A stretch of 64,000 bases of DNA from Chinchilla lanigera (lineage: Eukaryota; Chordata; Mammalia; Rodentia; Chinchillidae), in NCBI RefSeq assembly GCF_000276665.1, contig NW_004955423.1:7781655-7845654 (forward strand). The letters run 5' to 3'. Under the pieces are notes generated by a model. It did not search any database, had not been told where the DNA came from, and saw only the letters and a list, made by a program, of their open reading frames with translations. Positions 36,401 through 41,929 of this stretch are shown piece by piece; positions within the stretch are counted from its first letter, which is position 1, and every line of letters starts with the position of its first letter. Made by a program: the position numbers and the translations under genes.

Positions 36401-37081
36401 CAGTGTGCCTCTGAGCTATATCCCCGGCCCCAAGTATAGGTTTTAAAATTGTTTTTTTCCCAAAGGACATCTATAATATTGAGTTCTTTTTATTTTTAGA
36501 GGATTCTAAAAGTAAAATGTGTATGTTATCAAAATTAGACCTCCATCAATTTTTAAAACAGCAAAGATCACCCTTATGGAATGAAATATAAATTTTTGGC
36601 AGAGAAAAGTAGAAAAGTTAGTATGAAATTATGGCTTATTAACTGTGATGGAAATTAATGAGGACAGTTAAATAAAACCTGCTTATTAAATTAATATGTT
36701 AACTATGTAATGATTTGAGGCTAAGTAAATGTGTATTACAGCAAACTAAATCAAAATAGAGATCAACCATGTGTATGCTTTAATTATAAGTTTAAAAAAA
36801 ACTGAGCTTTAAAGTAAGTTAATAACAGGCAGGTCAGATATAAGGATTCTTTTCAGAAATTAAAAATAATGTATTCATTTATTCCCTGTGTACATTTTAT
36901 AACTCTTATTCTTTGATATATTATTATTGATTGTATTTCCCTTTTTATGCAGAAAGCACAGCATCAGGAAGTGTGTTTGAAAGAAATACAGCACAGTCTT
37001 GAGAAGTCGGAGAATCAAAATGAGAGTATTAAGAATTATTTACAGTTTCTTAAAACGTCTTATGTAACAATGTTTGGATAA
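709..37081 (+). CDS. ODF2L: ODF2L (outer dense fiber protein 2-like / BCAP), 16 coding exons
   Basis: Coiled-coil protein of centrioles, basal bodies and centriolar satellites. The family is reported to restrain primary cilium formation and is related to ODF2/cenexin. I recognised it from the order of exon peptides, such as [67 protein letters not shown], compared with the human protein from memory. Joining 709-821, 2432-2567, 3293-3418, 7416-7478, 7585-7656, 8260-8376, 12599-12784, 18620-18729, 19671-19806, 26400-26510, 28052-28156, 30067-30225, 31560-31645, 31730-31892, 34455-34580 and 36953-37081 gives 1938 nt, or 645 residues plus stop. This is close to the roughly 636 residues I recall for human. 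The product is rich in E, K, Q and L, with no signal peptide or membrane segment. Exon 7 appears twice in the assembly and is counted once here. Any 5' untranslated exons and the promoter lie upstream or are not recognised. Confidence 0.95.
822..2431. other. ODF2L intron 1, nothing recognised
   Basis: About 1.6 kb of AT-rich sequence. A few short T-rich runs, but no repeat family or exon that I can name. Confidence 0.6.
2432..2567 (+). CDS. ODF2L: ODF2L coding exon 2 (residues 38-83)
   Basis: Acceptor ATTAG at 2430-2431 and donor GTGAGT at 2568. The first base completes the Cys codon of exon 1. The peptide runs [20 protein letters not shown] and ends DFAN in phase 0. It is acidic and heptad-like, as expected of the N-terminal coiled coil. 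Confidence 0.95.
2568..3292. other. ODF2L intron 2, nothing recognised
   Basis: AT-rich intron sequence with no recognised repeat or gene. Confidence 0.6.
3293..3418 (+). CDS. ODF2L: ODF2L coding exon 3 (residues 84-125)
   Basis: 126 nt, phase 0 at both ends, acceptor CTTGTCAG and donor GTAAGG. The peptide begins [18 protein letters not shown] and ends GKADYRQ, matching the family segment before the short TGDNL exon. Confidence 0.95.
3638..3681 (+). pseudogene. 5S rRNA fragment (internal promoter region) with perfect 15-bp flanking repeats
   Basis: The segment GGAAGCTAAGCAGGGCCGGG and what follows matches about nucleotides 44-90 of vertebrate 5S rRNA, with about four substitutions in 47 bases. 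This is the part holding the A box, intermediate element and C box. It is flanked by a perfect 15-bp direct repeat AGAAAACAGATTTTT at 3623-3637 and 3682-3696, so it was inserted as a discrete piece. It has no poly(A) tail and is too short to be a working 5S gene. Confidence 0.9.
3790..4920 (-). mobile_element. Ancient LINE-1 3' fragment, antisense
   Basis: Reads as the reverse complement of an old L1 3' region. Signs include the run about staying in 'TTTTGATACATGTGTACA', 'CACTTAACAT' and the phrase-like order of bases typical of L1 3' untranslated sequence. No open frame survives. Confidence 0.7.
4930..5545 (-). mobile_element. Ancient LINE-1 3' untranslated fragment, antisense
   Basis: Matches the familiar mammalian L1M-type 3' end in reverse: TATCAT...CACAGAGTTGTGCA...CACCACAATC, then 'GCTGAATAATTTTCTA' and 'ACCCAGGAGTGGAATTGCT'. 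It is probably a separate insertion from the preceding L1 piece because the 3' motifs are repeated. Confidence 0.8.
5814..6004. mobile_element. Short hAT-type DNA transposon, URR1-like
   Basis: Imperfect terminal inverted repeats CAGTGATGGCCAACCTAGGG and, on the other strand, CAGCGATGGTGAACCTTTTA. These termini are typical of rodent non-autonomous hAT elements of the URR1 kind. About 191 bp, no transposase. Flanking 8-mers no longer match, so it is old. Confidence 0.7.
6298..6451 (-). mobile_element. B1-type SINE, antisense
   Basis: Reverse-complement 7SL-derived SINE: TTGAGACAAGGTCTCACTCT..., CTCAGCCTCCCGAGTGCTGG, GATTACAGGC. It contains the internally duplicated segment seen in rodent B1 (two AGGCTGG-type blocks). 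Confidence 0.9.
6452..7415. other. ODF2L intron 3, distal part
   Basis: AT-rich sequence with an AT-dinucleotide run near 6716-6735. No other feature recognised. Confidence 0.55.
7416..7478 (+). CDS. ODF2L: ODF2L coding exon 4 (residues 126-146)
   Basis: A 63-nt phase-0 exon between acceptor CTTCACAG and donor GTAAGT. It begins [13 protein letters not shown] and ends ESENT. Skipping it would keep the reading frame. Confidence 0.94.
7585..7656 (+). CDS. ODF2L: ODF2L coding exon 5 (residues 147-170)
   Basis: A 72-nt phase-0 exon, only 106 bp after exon 4. Acceptor TTTTCTGAAG, donor GTAAGC. The peptide begins [17 protein letters not shown] and ends in FQNEK. Confidence 0.94.
7657..8259. other. 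ODF2L intron 5, nothing recognised
   Basis: About 600 bp of AT-rich sequence ending in a strong polypyrimidine tract at exon 6. Confidence 0.6.
8260..8376 (+). CDS. ODF2L: ODF2L coding exon 6 (residues 171-209)
   Basis: A 117-nt phase-0 exon with a strong pyrimidine tract and acceptor CTTCTAG, donor GTTATA (weak). It begins [20 protein letters not shown] and ends LKEYIK, a basic and acidic coiled-coil stretch. Confidence 0.94.
9787..9977 (+). mobile_element. ID-type SINE (outer copy) split by a second ID
   Basis: tRNA-derived SINE body GGGCTGGGGATAGAGCTTGG with a B-box-like GAGTTCAATTCC. It is flanked by near-identical copies of AAAACACTAATTGGG (9773-9787 and about 9978-9992). Its 3' part resumes at 9961 after the inner insertion. 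Confidence 0.85.
9857..9960 (+). mobile_element. ID-type SINE (inner copy) nested in another ID
   Basis: GGGGATTTAGCTCAGTGGCA, then GCGCCTGCCTGGCAAGTGCA and a 16-A tail. It is flanked by a perfect 13-bp repeat CAATTCCTGGAAA (9844-9856 and 9961-9973), which is sequence of the outer ID. The insertion order is therefore clear. Confidence 0.9.
10455..10940 (-). pseudogene. RPS15: RPS15 processed pseudogene
   Basis: Minus-strand copy of ribosomal protein S15 without introns. The start is at 10908 ([20 protein letters not shown]) and the conserved blocks [32 protein letters not shown] and [14 protein letters not shown] follow. The frame breaks near 10760, apparently by loss of one base, and the usual stop after PLK is changed, so reading runs a few codons further. 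A short A-run lies beyond the 3' end at 10437-10442. It sits in ODF2L intron 6 on the opposite strand, and is not expected to make protein. Confidence 0.95.
11182..11252 (-). mobile_element. ID-type SINE, antisense, degenerate (copy A)
   Basis: TTTTTTTTCAGTACTGGGGA, then TTAGCAAGCG and CCACTGAGCTACA, the reverse of an ID body. A second assembled copy lies at 13588-13658. Confidence 0.8.
11264..11350 (-). mobile_element. B1-type SINE fragment, antisense (copy A)
   Basis: TTTTGAGACAGGTCTCACAA through CAGCTGGGATTACAGGCATG. Short B1 lacking the middle. Second assembled copy at 13670-13756. Confidence 0.85.
12599..12784 (+). CDS. ODF2L: ODF2L coding exon 7, first assembled copy (residues 210-271)
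   Basis: A 186-nt phase-0 exon, acceptor TTTTTTAG, donor GTAAGT. It begins [20 protein letters not shown] and ends TSQIRDQ. An identical copy lies at 15005-15190 across an N gap. Since 186 is divisible by 3, including both would add 62 residues in frame, but the duplication is probably an assembly artefact. Confidence 0.93.
13021..13074 (+). repeat. (TC)n(CA)n microsatellite, copy A
   Basis: A TC run followed by an uninterrupted CA run, 54 bp, close to the N gap. The matching tract in copy B is 48 bp and has a CG interruption. Confidence 0.97.
13105..13204. other. Assembly gap, exactly 100 N
   Basis: A run of exactly 100 Ns, the usual placeholder for a scaffold join of unknown size. Identical sequence on both sides suggests the true gap size is negative (overlapping contigs). 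Confidence 0.97.
13205..13346 (-). pseudogene. RPS15: RPS15 pseudogene fragment in copy B
   Basis: Same sequence as the 5' half of the pseudogene at 10799-10940, cut off exactly at the end of the N run. Its truncation is a contig edge, not a biological breakpoint. Confidence 0.93.
13588..13756 (-). mobile_element. ID and B1 SINEs, antisense (copy B)
   Basis: Repeat of the SINE pair at 11182-11350 within the second assembled copy. Confidence 0.85.
15005..15190 (+). CDS. ODF2L: ODF2L coding exon 7, second assembled copy
   Basis: Same exon, splice sites and flanks as 12599-12784, shifted by 2406 bp. It lies in the second copy of a 2306-bp block that begins right after the 100-N gap. Only one copy is expected in the real gene. 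Confidence 0.9.
15433..15480 (+). repeat. (TC)n(CA)n microsatellite, copy B
   Basis: 48-bp TC/CA tract with one CG interruption, the shorter allele-like version of 13021-13074. Confidence 0.95.
16195..16385 (+). mobile_element. MIR SINE relic
   Basis: Follows the MIR core order: TGTGACTCTAGGTAAAAACT, AACCTCTGTAAGCTTC, TTCTGTGAAATCAGGAATAA, then a GTGGATACATGAG-type tail. Old and diverged. Confidence 0.75.
17489..17640 (+). mobile_element. B1-type SINE
   Basis: GCTGGGTGTGGTGGTACACA, CCCAGCACTCGGGAGGC, then the duplicated block (GAGACCAGCCTGGG and ATGCCAGCCTGAACTGCAT) and TCTCAAAAAG. A good example of the internal B1 duplication. Confidence 0.95.
18149..18254 (+). mobile_element. Young-looking ID-type SINE with perfect 18-bp target duplication
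   Basis: GGGGCTGGGGATTTAGCTCA, GCGCCTGCCTGGCAAGCGCA, GGTTCCCGGTACCGG, then an (AAAT)n tail. A perfect 18-bp direct repeat AGGAATAGTTTCTATTTA flanks it (18131-18148 and 18255-18272). The tRNA-like A and B boxes look intact and CpGs are retained, so this is a recent insertion in ODF2L intron 7. Confidence 0.95.
18620..18729 (+). CDS. ODF2L: ODF2L coding exon 8 (residues 272-307 and part of 308)
   Basis: Acceptor TTTTTTAG, donor GTAAGA. The exon is 110 nt and ends two bases into a Lys codon. It begins [20 protein letters not shown] and ends VQIETMK, one of the most recognisable parts of the family. Confidence 0.96.
19671..19806 (+). CDS. ODF2L: ODF2L coding exon 9 (residues 308-353)
   Basis: Acceptor TTATAAAG, donor GTACTG. 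The first G completes the Lys codon. The peptide continues [20 protein letters not shown] and ends LENTKLK in phase 0. Confidence 0.95.
19997..20062 (+). repeat. CA/TA microsatellite
   Basis: Short CA run followed by alternating TA and CATA units. Low-complexity tract in ODF2L intron 9. Confidence 0.9.
20210..20600. other. Unassigned moderately GC-rich intronic stretch
   Basis: Richer in G+C than its surroundings, with repeated ACCAGAAAG motifs at 20268 and 20298. It may be an old LTR or DNA repeat, but I cannot name a family and there is no supported coding frame. Confidence 0.4.
20600..21436. other. ODF2L intron 9 middle part, nothing recognised
   Basis: AT-rich sequence with no family I can name. 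Confidence 0.5.
21437..21524 (+). mobile_element. ID-type SINE, diverged
   Basis: GGGCTAAAGATGTGGCTCAG, then GGGTTCAATCCTTAGCACTG and an A-rich end. tRNA-like B box present. Older subtype than the CTGGCAAGCG copies. Confidence 0.85.
22279..22437 (-). mobile_element. B1-type SINE, antisense
   Basis: TTTGTTTGAGACAGGGTCTT, TTCAGGCTAGCCTTGAACTC, GTGCTGGGCTGACAGGTGTG. Internal duplication present. Confidence 0.92.
22540..24300. mobile_element. Probable ancient LINE-1 5' region, antisense
   Basis: A long T/C-rich stretch. The part at 22920-23110 (TATAGCATCCTAGAGTGAGA, GAAATCTGTTGCCAGTCTGA) resembles reverse-complement sequence of old L1 elements. A small B1-like piece lies at 23485-23550. The assignment rests on general resemblance only, and no reading frame is credible. 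Confidence 0.4.
24485..24630 (-). mobile_element. MIR SINE relic, antisense
   Basis: GCTAAGCACTTTACATTCTC, TCAGTTATAGATTAATATAT and ACAGGGCCATATAATG follow the reverse MIR order (aagcactttacat ... agatgaggaaact ... gtcacacagc). Confidence 0.6.
24790..24950 (+). mobile_element. B1-type SINE with target duplication
   Basis: GCTGGGCATGGTGGTGCATG through CTTGTCTCAAAAAGAC, including the duplicated internal block. Flanked by CAGTTCTAGAG at 24780-24790 and 24953-24963. Confidence 0.95.
25002..25108 (+). mobile_element. B1-type SINE fragment
   Basis: CCTAGCACTGTGGGAGCCAG to GACTTTGTCTCAAAAT. It lacks the first bases of the consensus and runs directly into tetranucleotide repeats, which probably grew from its A-rich tail. 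Confidence 0.8.
25107..25193 (+). repeat. (GGAT)n then (GATA/GACA)n microsatellite
   Basis: Seven to eight GGAT units, a short GTGTGGGTA bridge, then GATA and GACA units. A compound tract at the end of a B1. Confidence 0.95.
25192..25640 (+). mobile_element. ID-like SINE interrupted by a MaLR LTR
   Basis: The 5' piece GGACTGAAGGTGTAGCTTG (25192-25210) continues at 25589 as GCTTGGTGCAAAGATCTTGC and TTTAATTCCCAATACCAG. Removing the LTR and one copy of GCTTG restores a plausible tRNA-like SINE. Confidence 0.75.
25211..25588 (+). mobile_element. MaLR-type solitary LTR
   Basis: Starts TGTTATGGTTTGTGTCTGGA and ends in AAAGTAACCATGACA, i.e. TG...CA ends. It contains the AATAAACCTTTCC polyadenylation-type segment. 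Flanked by a perfect 5-bp duplication GCTTG (25206-25210 and 25589-25593). Three related LTRs occur on the other strand near 53.0, 57.9 and 63.0 kb. No internal retroviral genes are present. Confidence 0.85.
25660..25862. mobile_element. 203-bp MITE-like DNA transposon with perfect 16-bp inverted repeats
   Basis: The ends CAGTGGTACCTCAGTT and AACTGAGGTACCACTG are exact reverse complements. The interior has repeated TTTGTTTGTGAAC / GGTTTGCAAAC motifs and no coding capacity. TG dinucleotides flank both ends, compatible with a mutated TA target. This fits a non-autonomous cut-and-paste element; the superfamily is unresolved. Confidence 0.85.
25863..26399. other. ODF2L intron 9 end, nothing recognised
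   Basis: AT-rich intron sequence running into the acceptor of exon 10. Confidence 0.55.
26400..26510 (+). CDS. ODF2L: ODF2L coding exon 10 (residues 354-390)
   Basis: A 111-nt phase-0 exon, acceptor CTTTGTAG, donor GTGACC (weak at +4 to +6). It begins [20 protein letters not shown] and ends IEIYKTQ. It follows the longest intron in the window (about 6.6 kb). Confidence 0.95.
26651..26749 (-). mobile_element. ID-type SINE, antisense
   Basis: T-rich tail, then GCAGTGCCAGGGCTCAAACC, CCTTGCGCATGCAGGGG and CTATATCCCTAGCCCC, the reverse of an ID body. Confidence 0.88.
26750..27239. other. ODF2L intron 10, nothing recognised
   Basis: AT-rich sequence with no named repeat. Confidence 0.5.
27240..27330 (+). 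mobile_element. ID-type SINE, diverged
   Basis: GGGTAGGGGCGTAGCTCAAT, CAAGGCCCTGGGGTTCAGTT, CCTAGACTGCCAAAAATC. An old copy with a recognisable B box. Confidence 0.8.
27331..28051. other. ODF2L intron 10 end
   Basis: Unassigned sequence followed by a strongly T-rich tract with TTTTTCATTTTTAG-like units (27880-27995) upstream of exon 11. Confidence 0.6.
28052..28156 (+). CDS. ODF2L: ODF2L coding exon 11 (residues 391-425)
   Basis: A 105-nt phase-0 exon, acceptor TTTTCAG, donor GTAAGT. It begins [20 protein letters not shown] and ends NKKLEM. The last codon is ATG, where I recall Lys in human, so Met-Met spans the junction with exon 12. Confidence 0.95.
28157..30066. other. ODF2L intron 11, nothing recognised
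   Basis: About 1.9 kb with no repeat family I can name. Base composition rises towards exon 12 only at the exon itself. Confidence 0.5.
30067..30225 (+). CDS. ODF2L: ODF2L coding exon 12 (residues 426-478)
   Basis: A 159-nt phase-0 exon, acceptor AACTCAG, donor GTGTCC (weak). It begins [20 protein letters not shown] and contains [13 protein letters not shown]. Its composition is unlike the other exons: by my count 64% G+C and 12 CpG dinucleotides, in a gene that is otherwise AT-rich. Confidence 0.95.
30226..31559. other. ODF2L intron 12 with a small LINE-2/MIR-type 3' end
   Basis: Mostly unassigned. At about 30695-30765, ATGCCTGGCGCATAGGAAGC followed by ACTTAATAAATATTT resembles the shared 3' end of LINE-2 and MIR elements. 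Confidence 0.55.
31560..31645 (+). CDS. ODF2L: ODF2L coding exon 13 (residues 479-506 and part of 507)
   Basis: 86 nt, acceptor TTCTTTTAG, donor GTTAAG (GT with a poor +3/+4). It begins [20 protein letters not shown] and ends two bases into a Gln codon. Only 84 bp of intron separates it from exon 14. Confidence 0.93.
31730..31892 (+). CDS. ODF2L: ODF2L coding exon 14 (residues 507-561)
   Basis: 163 nt, acceptor TGTAAAAAG, donor GTACAG. The first A completes Gln (CA|A). The peptide continues [20 protein letters not shown] and ends EEGRQK. It is a strong family match and a continuous coiled coil. Confidence 0.95.
31893..32619. other. ODF2L intron 14 first part, nothing recognised
   Basis: Unassigned sequence with no named repeat. 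Confidence 0.5.
32620..32734 (+). mobile_element. MIR SINE relic
   Basis: TAGATTTGAATTCTGGCTCT, GACACATGG and AACTAAGTTTCTTAATCAAT follow MIR order on the + strand. Confidence 0.65.
32735..32900 (-). mobile_element. B1-type SINE, antisense
   Basis: T-rich tail, TTTTTGAGACAGGGTCTCAC, duplicated GTAGCCCAGGTTGG / GTAGTTCAGATTGG blocks, and CATGCGCCACCATGCCTGG. Confidence 0.95.
33236..33344 (-). mobile_element. ID-type SINE, antisense, with 13-bp target duplication
   Basis: T-rich tail, TCTGGTACCGGGAATTGAAC, GCGCTTGCCAGGCAGGCGCT, CCCCAGCCCC. Flanked by GTAAATTGATTTT at 33223-33235 and 33345-33357. Well preserved. Confidence 0.94.
33358..34454. other. ODF2L intron 14 end with a (GT)n tract
   Basis: Unassigned, somewhat GC-richer around 33520-33860, with a GT microsatellite at about 33989-34034. 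No coding evidence in the GC-rich part. Confidence 0.55.
34455..34580 (+). CDS. ODF2L: ODF2L coding exon 15 (residues 562-603)
   Basis: A 126-nt phase-0 exon, acceptor AATTGCAG, donor GTAAGT. It begins [20 protein letters not shown] and ends LVCKMNN. Confidence 0.95.
34581..35354. other. ODF2L intron 15 first part, nothing recognised
   Basis: AT-rich with no named repeat. Confidence 0.5.
35355..35487 (+). mobile_element. B1-type SINE, degenerate
   Basis: AGCCAGAGTATAGTGGTACA, CCCAGCACTCTGGGAGACTG and GTTTCTCAAAAATAAAAAC. Diverged, middle partly lost. Confidence 0.8.
35488..35562 (+). mobile_element. ID-type SINE, shortened, after a B1
   Basis: GAGCTGAGGATATAGCTCAG then CCCCAGCACCAGGGCGGGGG. 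The middle of the ID is missing, and a TA run follows. Confidence 0.75.
35563..36343. other. ODF2L intron 15 middle, nothing recognised
   Basis: Unassigned sequence. Confidence 0.5.
36344..36432 (-). mobile_element. ID-type SINE, antisense
   Basis: TTTTGGTACTAGGAATAGAA, GTGCTTGCCGGGCAGGCAGT, CTATATCCCCGGCCCC. Flanked by AAAGTATG / CAAGTATA-like ends. Confidence 0.9.
36953..37081 (+). CDS. ODF2L: ODF2L coding exon 16, C-terminus and stop
   Basis: Acceptor TTTTTATGCAG. 42 codons plus TAA at 37079-37081. It begins [20 protein letters not shown] and ends [10 protein letters not shown], the conserved family C-terminus. The 3' untranslated region follows directly; I could not identify a convincing polyadenylation signal, so the transcript end is left open. 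Confidence 0.95.
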
Positions 37082-39360
37082 ATCGTTGAATTTTCTATAA
37101 GCGGTAGGCTTTTACTGTCTAAAATGTGATTAATTTAAAAAAAAACCACACTACTGGTTTTTACATTTCATGATTTTTGAGTAGTACTAGAATTTTCATG
37201 TAAAGACATTTGAAACATAATTTATTATGTAATTGAAACTTTACAACATGACAGCTATTAATATTCCTTTTTGCTGGATAATTCTCATTTAGCTCTTCAA
37301 AAATATATTGGCTTTTTAGATTTTTTTCTCACACGTACACAGAAATCACAGTCATTCTTTGTGTTGTCTATAGCTGCCACTCAAGTAAATTTTTAATAAC
37401 CCAGGCCAATTATGAGTGAAATACATGATTTCAAAATTATATATATAATTGTCTTATATTGTGGTGCTATGTAAATGTAATATAAGAAAATATTCTGAAA
37501 TTTAATTTTTAATAACGGTATAATACATACTTCCTAAAGATACCAAATGTGTCAATATACTTAATATTGCTTCAAGTATATGCTGAGTTGCCTTTATAAT
37601 TTGTTAGATTTTAAGTATAAAGTTTAAGTAATAGCTATTCAAAGCCAACTGATGGTGACAGATGCACTGACATGCACTGTTTCTATATAAAGAATAGACA
37701 TTCAGGCTGTCCTATGAATTTACAGCCTCTTTGTTCATTATGTGTAAGGGATCATCTGATATTGTCGTAGACATCATAAAGCCTCTGAGTTAACTAGCAT
37801 ATTAAAGGAGAACAACTTGTCCTACCCTTCACATGGTGACTCACATGGGATAGTCAAAATAAGAACCCTTAATACCAGCAAGCTTTAGGATAAGATCTTT
37901 ATTATTGGGATGAAGTAAAAGAGAAACCAGGAACTTGTTCCCTGTAATCTCCCATGCTGTGTGCCAAGGCAGGATGCTCTATAAAGGGATGGTTGTGGCT
38001 CACAAGGGATCAAGTGATAGTGAGTCCTCTTGGACAATGACTTCAGAGCTGTTTTTTTCACAGGAACGCTTGGGTCTTGAAAGATCACTCAGAGGATCTT
38101 TATGCACTCATATTATGTGCTGCATATTCCCAGCCCATGAACCGAGAGAGAGCTGTCTCTCCAAACAAGGTGTCTTATTTTCTCTGATCAGAAATTGGAG
38201 CCAGCTCTCCCCTTCTTCTTTCAGTCTGAAGACTACTGTTTCAGCTACGGAGGCTGACTTCCTGGTGACCCAAATGCGTCATAGTATTTTTTCTTAAAAT
38301 AGCAAAATATAAAATATCAGAAACTAGTCACTTTTGCATAACAATTGCTAACAAGGTTAAGTTGCCTTTTTAAAACACTGTAGTACTTGTGACACTAAAA
38401 AATATTTCATCTTTGAGATCCTTTCTTAAGTCTAAAGCAGAGGGAGGCTTAAGATATGCACACATGGAAGGTTATATATTTTCTGCCAGACTGTGATCTG
38501 TAGTTCAAAGGCAGAATTGTGTCTTATTTCCATTTATACCTCAACCCTCAATAATCTTTGGTATAAAGTGGAACCAAGCTGATGTTGATGAATAGATAAA
38601 TGGATGGATGTTGTGAGACAGGTACTCATACTGTTTTCAATATGAAAAAATGTTAAGCACAGAGGAGTTAACTATGTATTTGAATAGTTAACTACCATGA
38701 CCACAGTATAACACTTAAATTGTAAAATTGGCATTCAAATTCAAGTCTTATGACTCCAAAATTAAAGTTCTGTATGCAGTGATACCTTCCAGGTGTAGCA
38801 GTGGCCATGGCAGCAGCTTTGCAGCTGCTTCTTGAATACTTGTTAAGTGGGAAACAAGCATCAATTCACTTTTCAGGAAACTAAGACTTTTAATGCATTT
38901 CCTCTGGCTTATACTCCTGGTGGTACATGCATGAATGTCCCATTGATGGCTTGTACCACCCAATGAGACTGTCCCACGCCTCCCGATGGGAGAGTCATGC
39001 ATGTACCGCCAGTGGTTCAGAGCTGCCCGGTAGCAAGAAAGGTGAATTATGACCTTGTTGTGAATGTGTTAAAGGTGAAATAATTTGATCCAGGTTCTAC
39101 ATCTAGACTCTCTGCTCTTAACTATGACCTTATTACCTTTGTCGTCATTTCATAAGATAGTAATTTCTTTTAACAGTAATGTACTTATCTCACTTATTGA
39201 TGCTTTTTATAGTTTTAAAGTTTTGTTTTCATGAATGTAATTTGTGTCTGTGGCATTTTAAAAATTGGTACCTGCAGTGTTTGAGATAAGCGTACTACAA
39301 AGTCCTTAAGGTTGGTTCTTAGCTAACAGTGACACAATAACAGATGAAGTTTAGCAGCTT
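37082..39360. other. ODF2L 3' untranslated region and downstream sequence
   Basis: The 3' untranslated region begins here; its end is not resolved. A possible MIR relic on the minus strand lies at about 38640-38790 (GTTAAGCACAGAGGAGTTAA, AAGTCTTATGACTCCAAAAT). No second gene recognised. Confidence 0.55.
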
Positions 39361-39410
39361 TTTTTTTGTCTTTTTGAGACAGGGTCTGGATATGCAGTTC
39401 AGGCAGCAAC
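39361..39410 (-). mobile_element. B1-type SINE, short antisense fragment
   Basis: TTTTTTTTGTCTTTTTGAGA, CAGGGTCTGGATATGCAGTT, CAGGC. Only the 3' end of a B1 remains. Confidence 0.8.
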
Positions 39411-40920
39411 TTCTTGCTTAATGTGCCCATGGGAGGGCCCCAGAGTCGGTGCTCTGGTGTCCCTGAGCACTAGGTATTTCTGCTTCCAGCTTTCCACCAG
39501 CCCAGGAAGCTTGTTTCTCACAGTTCCAATAGGTTTGCCACATTTTCCCCTGATGTTGATAGTCTGGGCCTCAAGACTTTATTAAGTTGTAAAAGATTTC
39601 TTCCACTATCTATGCTATTATTGCTTCTTCCTGTGTTCCTTTCTTCCGGATCTGGTCTCCATGTGATGTGGCCTTTTTCAGCAGGGCATCTGTTACTGTG
39701 TTTCTTATGAAGTATTTCTTCAACCTGATTTGTCTGACCACTAGTGTGGTTTTTAAGGCCAGTCATTCTCTTTTTCTGCTGGAATGTTGAATTTTTAATT
39801 AAAAACTCATGTGCTTTTTTTTACTTCGTAAAGGTCTTTTTTGAGTTCTGTAATTCCATTATATTTTCATTAAAATTTTCTTCTGTCTCTTCCATTGGTT
39901 CTACTTCAGTAAGCATCTCTTATTTCTGTTCTGCTGGCCGTCTTTCCTTCCAAGTTCTAGCAGTGAGTTTCAACTTTCCTTGCCTACTCATGGCTGTGGT
40001 TCCCTCAGTACCTGCCAAGAGCCTGTTCTGCACATCTGCTGAGCAGTAGCAAACTCCTAAGTGGTAAAAGTTGTGATGACTTCTGTTCTCATGGGCCTAG
40101 CAGACCTGGTACCATCTGCTGAGTTTCTGATGAGGAACTATTTTGTCCCCTGACTTTTTCAGTCACAAGCTGCAGTTCTTTCCCTGCTATCAACGCTGAA
40201 AGCACATTGCTGGAGAGCCCCTGTCCAGTTTTCTCAGGTCAGCAGGTTGGGTGCAACCAATAGCAAATGAAGCCCTCCTTGGAGGTGAGCCACAAGTCTG
40301 GTCTGCAGTTGGGAAAATGTAGCAATTTAAAGAATGAGTTTGATCTGCCTGCTGGCTTGTTATTTAGTCATGGTTTTTATTCTTAGGTGAAAAACAATCA
40401 CAAAATTATGTGTTCGGTGTGATTCATTGTCATAATTAGAAACATCTCTGTGTGTGTGTAAGCCCACGTATGTTGATATGGGTGTGAAAGAAGGTATAGA
40501 TCCTTACATGCCTTTGTGGGAGTAGGGAAAAGAGTAATAATTTCTCCTACATGTGCTTTTATTTTACTTCACTTATTCTGATGAAATTTTGCTTCTTTTG
40601 TAGCAGTTCTTTTTCTAATCACATAAACTTTTTAGAGGTCAGAAGATAGGTGTGATAGGGGAGAGGGGTGGAATTCCTGAGAAATTATAGTCCAAGAATG
40701 AAACGCTGGAATTTGACTTTCAGAGGTGGAGGAGTTGGAAAATGAAGGGAAACCCACTAGCAATGGGAGTGAAGGTCAGTGGAGGCCAGGACCTTGAGTA
40801 GTTGACAAGTTTTGGATGGCAGAGCTCTCTAGAATGTGCCAGGAATTAGAGTGAAGCAGAAGAAAAAGCATCTCAGTTAAATATGAGCTGATGAATAGAT
40901 GACTCCGATAAGGAATGAAC
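39411..40920. other. Unassigned intergenic sequence, possibly old LINE-1
   Basis: The T/C-rich part 39750-40050 resembles antisense ancient L1 in texture (TTCTTCTGTCTCTTCC), but I cannot align it confidently. Short frames on both strands have no family features. Confidence 0.35.
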
Positions 40921-40924
40921 CTTT

Positions 40925-41320
40925 AAATTTCTATCCAAAGTTCTGATTGCTCTTAGAATATAATCCAAAGTCCTCAGCATGGACGTCAAGGCCTGCGTGA
41001 TCTGGGCCTGCCCTACACCCGCTTACTGCTATCCTCCCCAGCACTACAGCTATTTGAAGTTGATTACCTTGACATCCAAGCTCCTTCCTTCCTTCTTCCT
41101 GTTCTCATTTTAGAATATTCTTTGTGTCACTCTTGGCCTGATTAAATCCTTTTCATTCTTCCATTTGTCTTCCTGTGCTTTTCCCTCATAATGGGCAGTT
41201 ACTGGTTTTTGTGGTTGTTTCCCGTTATCCTATTAGAGTTTGACCTCTAGAAAGGTTTACCAATTTTGCCTTTTATCTATCACAGTGCATGTCACATAGC
41301 GAACACTTAGTGTAGATGGA
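40925..41320 (+). mobile_element. LINE-2 3' fragment
   Basis: AATATAATCCAAAGTCCTCA, GCATGGACGTCAAGGCCTGC, GTGATCTGGGCCTGCCC and a CAGTGCATGTCACATAG-type end follow the L2 3' consensus on the + strand. Confidence 0.85.
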
Positions 41321-41644
41321 TTTTGAGCTTCAAATAGGGGAGAAAGGGTTTGCCTGAGAAAAGCGTGATCTTTCCAACCCTGGAATCTGCGAGAAAGGTT
41401 GACTTTCCCTCCGTAAGGCTGCAAGTATCCTTGATGAGGAGTGGGGTCTCCTTTCTGGCAGAAGTAGAGTTGGTGTACTGGAGACCTGGTTTATAGTCAG
41501 ATGTCTGCTTCAGGGGCCACAGTGGAAAATGTTCACAAATTTGGCAGTGAGTCTATCCAGAGGGTAGAACAGGTTAGCAGCTGCTTGCTTCCAGTAGTTC
41601 AAGAGAAAGATCCACTTTCTCTCCCTCCTCTTCTTCCCACCATT

Positions 41645-41672
41645 TTTCTTCCTTCCTTCCTTCCTTCTCCAC
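41645..41672 (+). repeat. (TTCC)n microsatellite
   Basis: About six TTCC units in a T/C-rich tract. Confidence 0.85.
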
Positions 41673-41929
41673 TTGTCTAAGAATAAATATCTATGTGCTG
41701 TCTTCTTTTCTTCTGATGGTATTGAATTGGGGAAGTTGCCTAAACCCCACCTTCCAGAGTATCATACAAAATACCTAGGATTAGCAAAATATATGTAAGA
41801 CATTTATATTTATAAATGTATAAAGTTTTAAAAATCTGAATAAATGGAAGAATATATATTCATGAATTATAAAGACAGTAGCCATTTTTAAAGTTGTTAA
41901 AGATCTATAAATTTAGTACACTCTTAACC

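Noticed and set aside
39518..39766. 82-codon minus-strand frame with a hydrophilic product
   Set aside because: The texture is like old L1 ORF1-side sequence, but I could not match it to any protein. No splice or promoter evidence.
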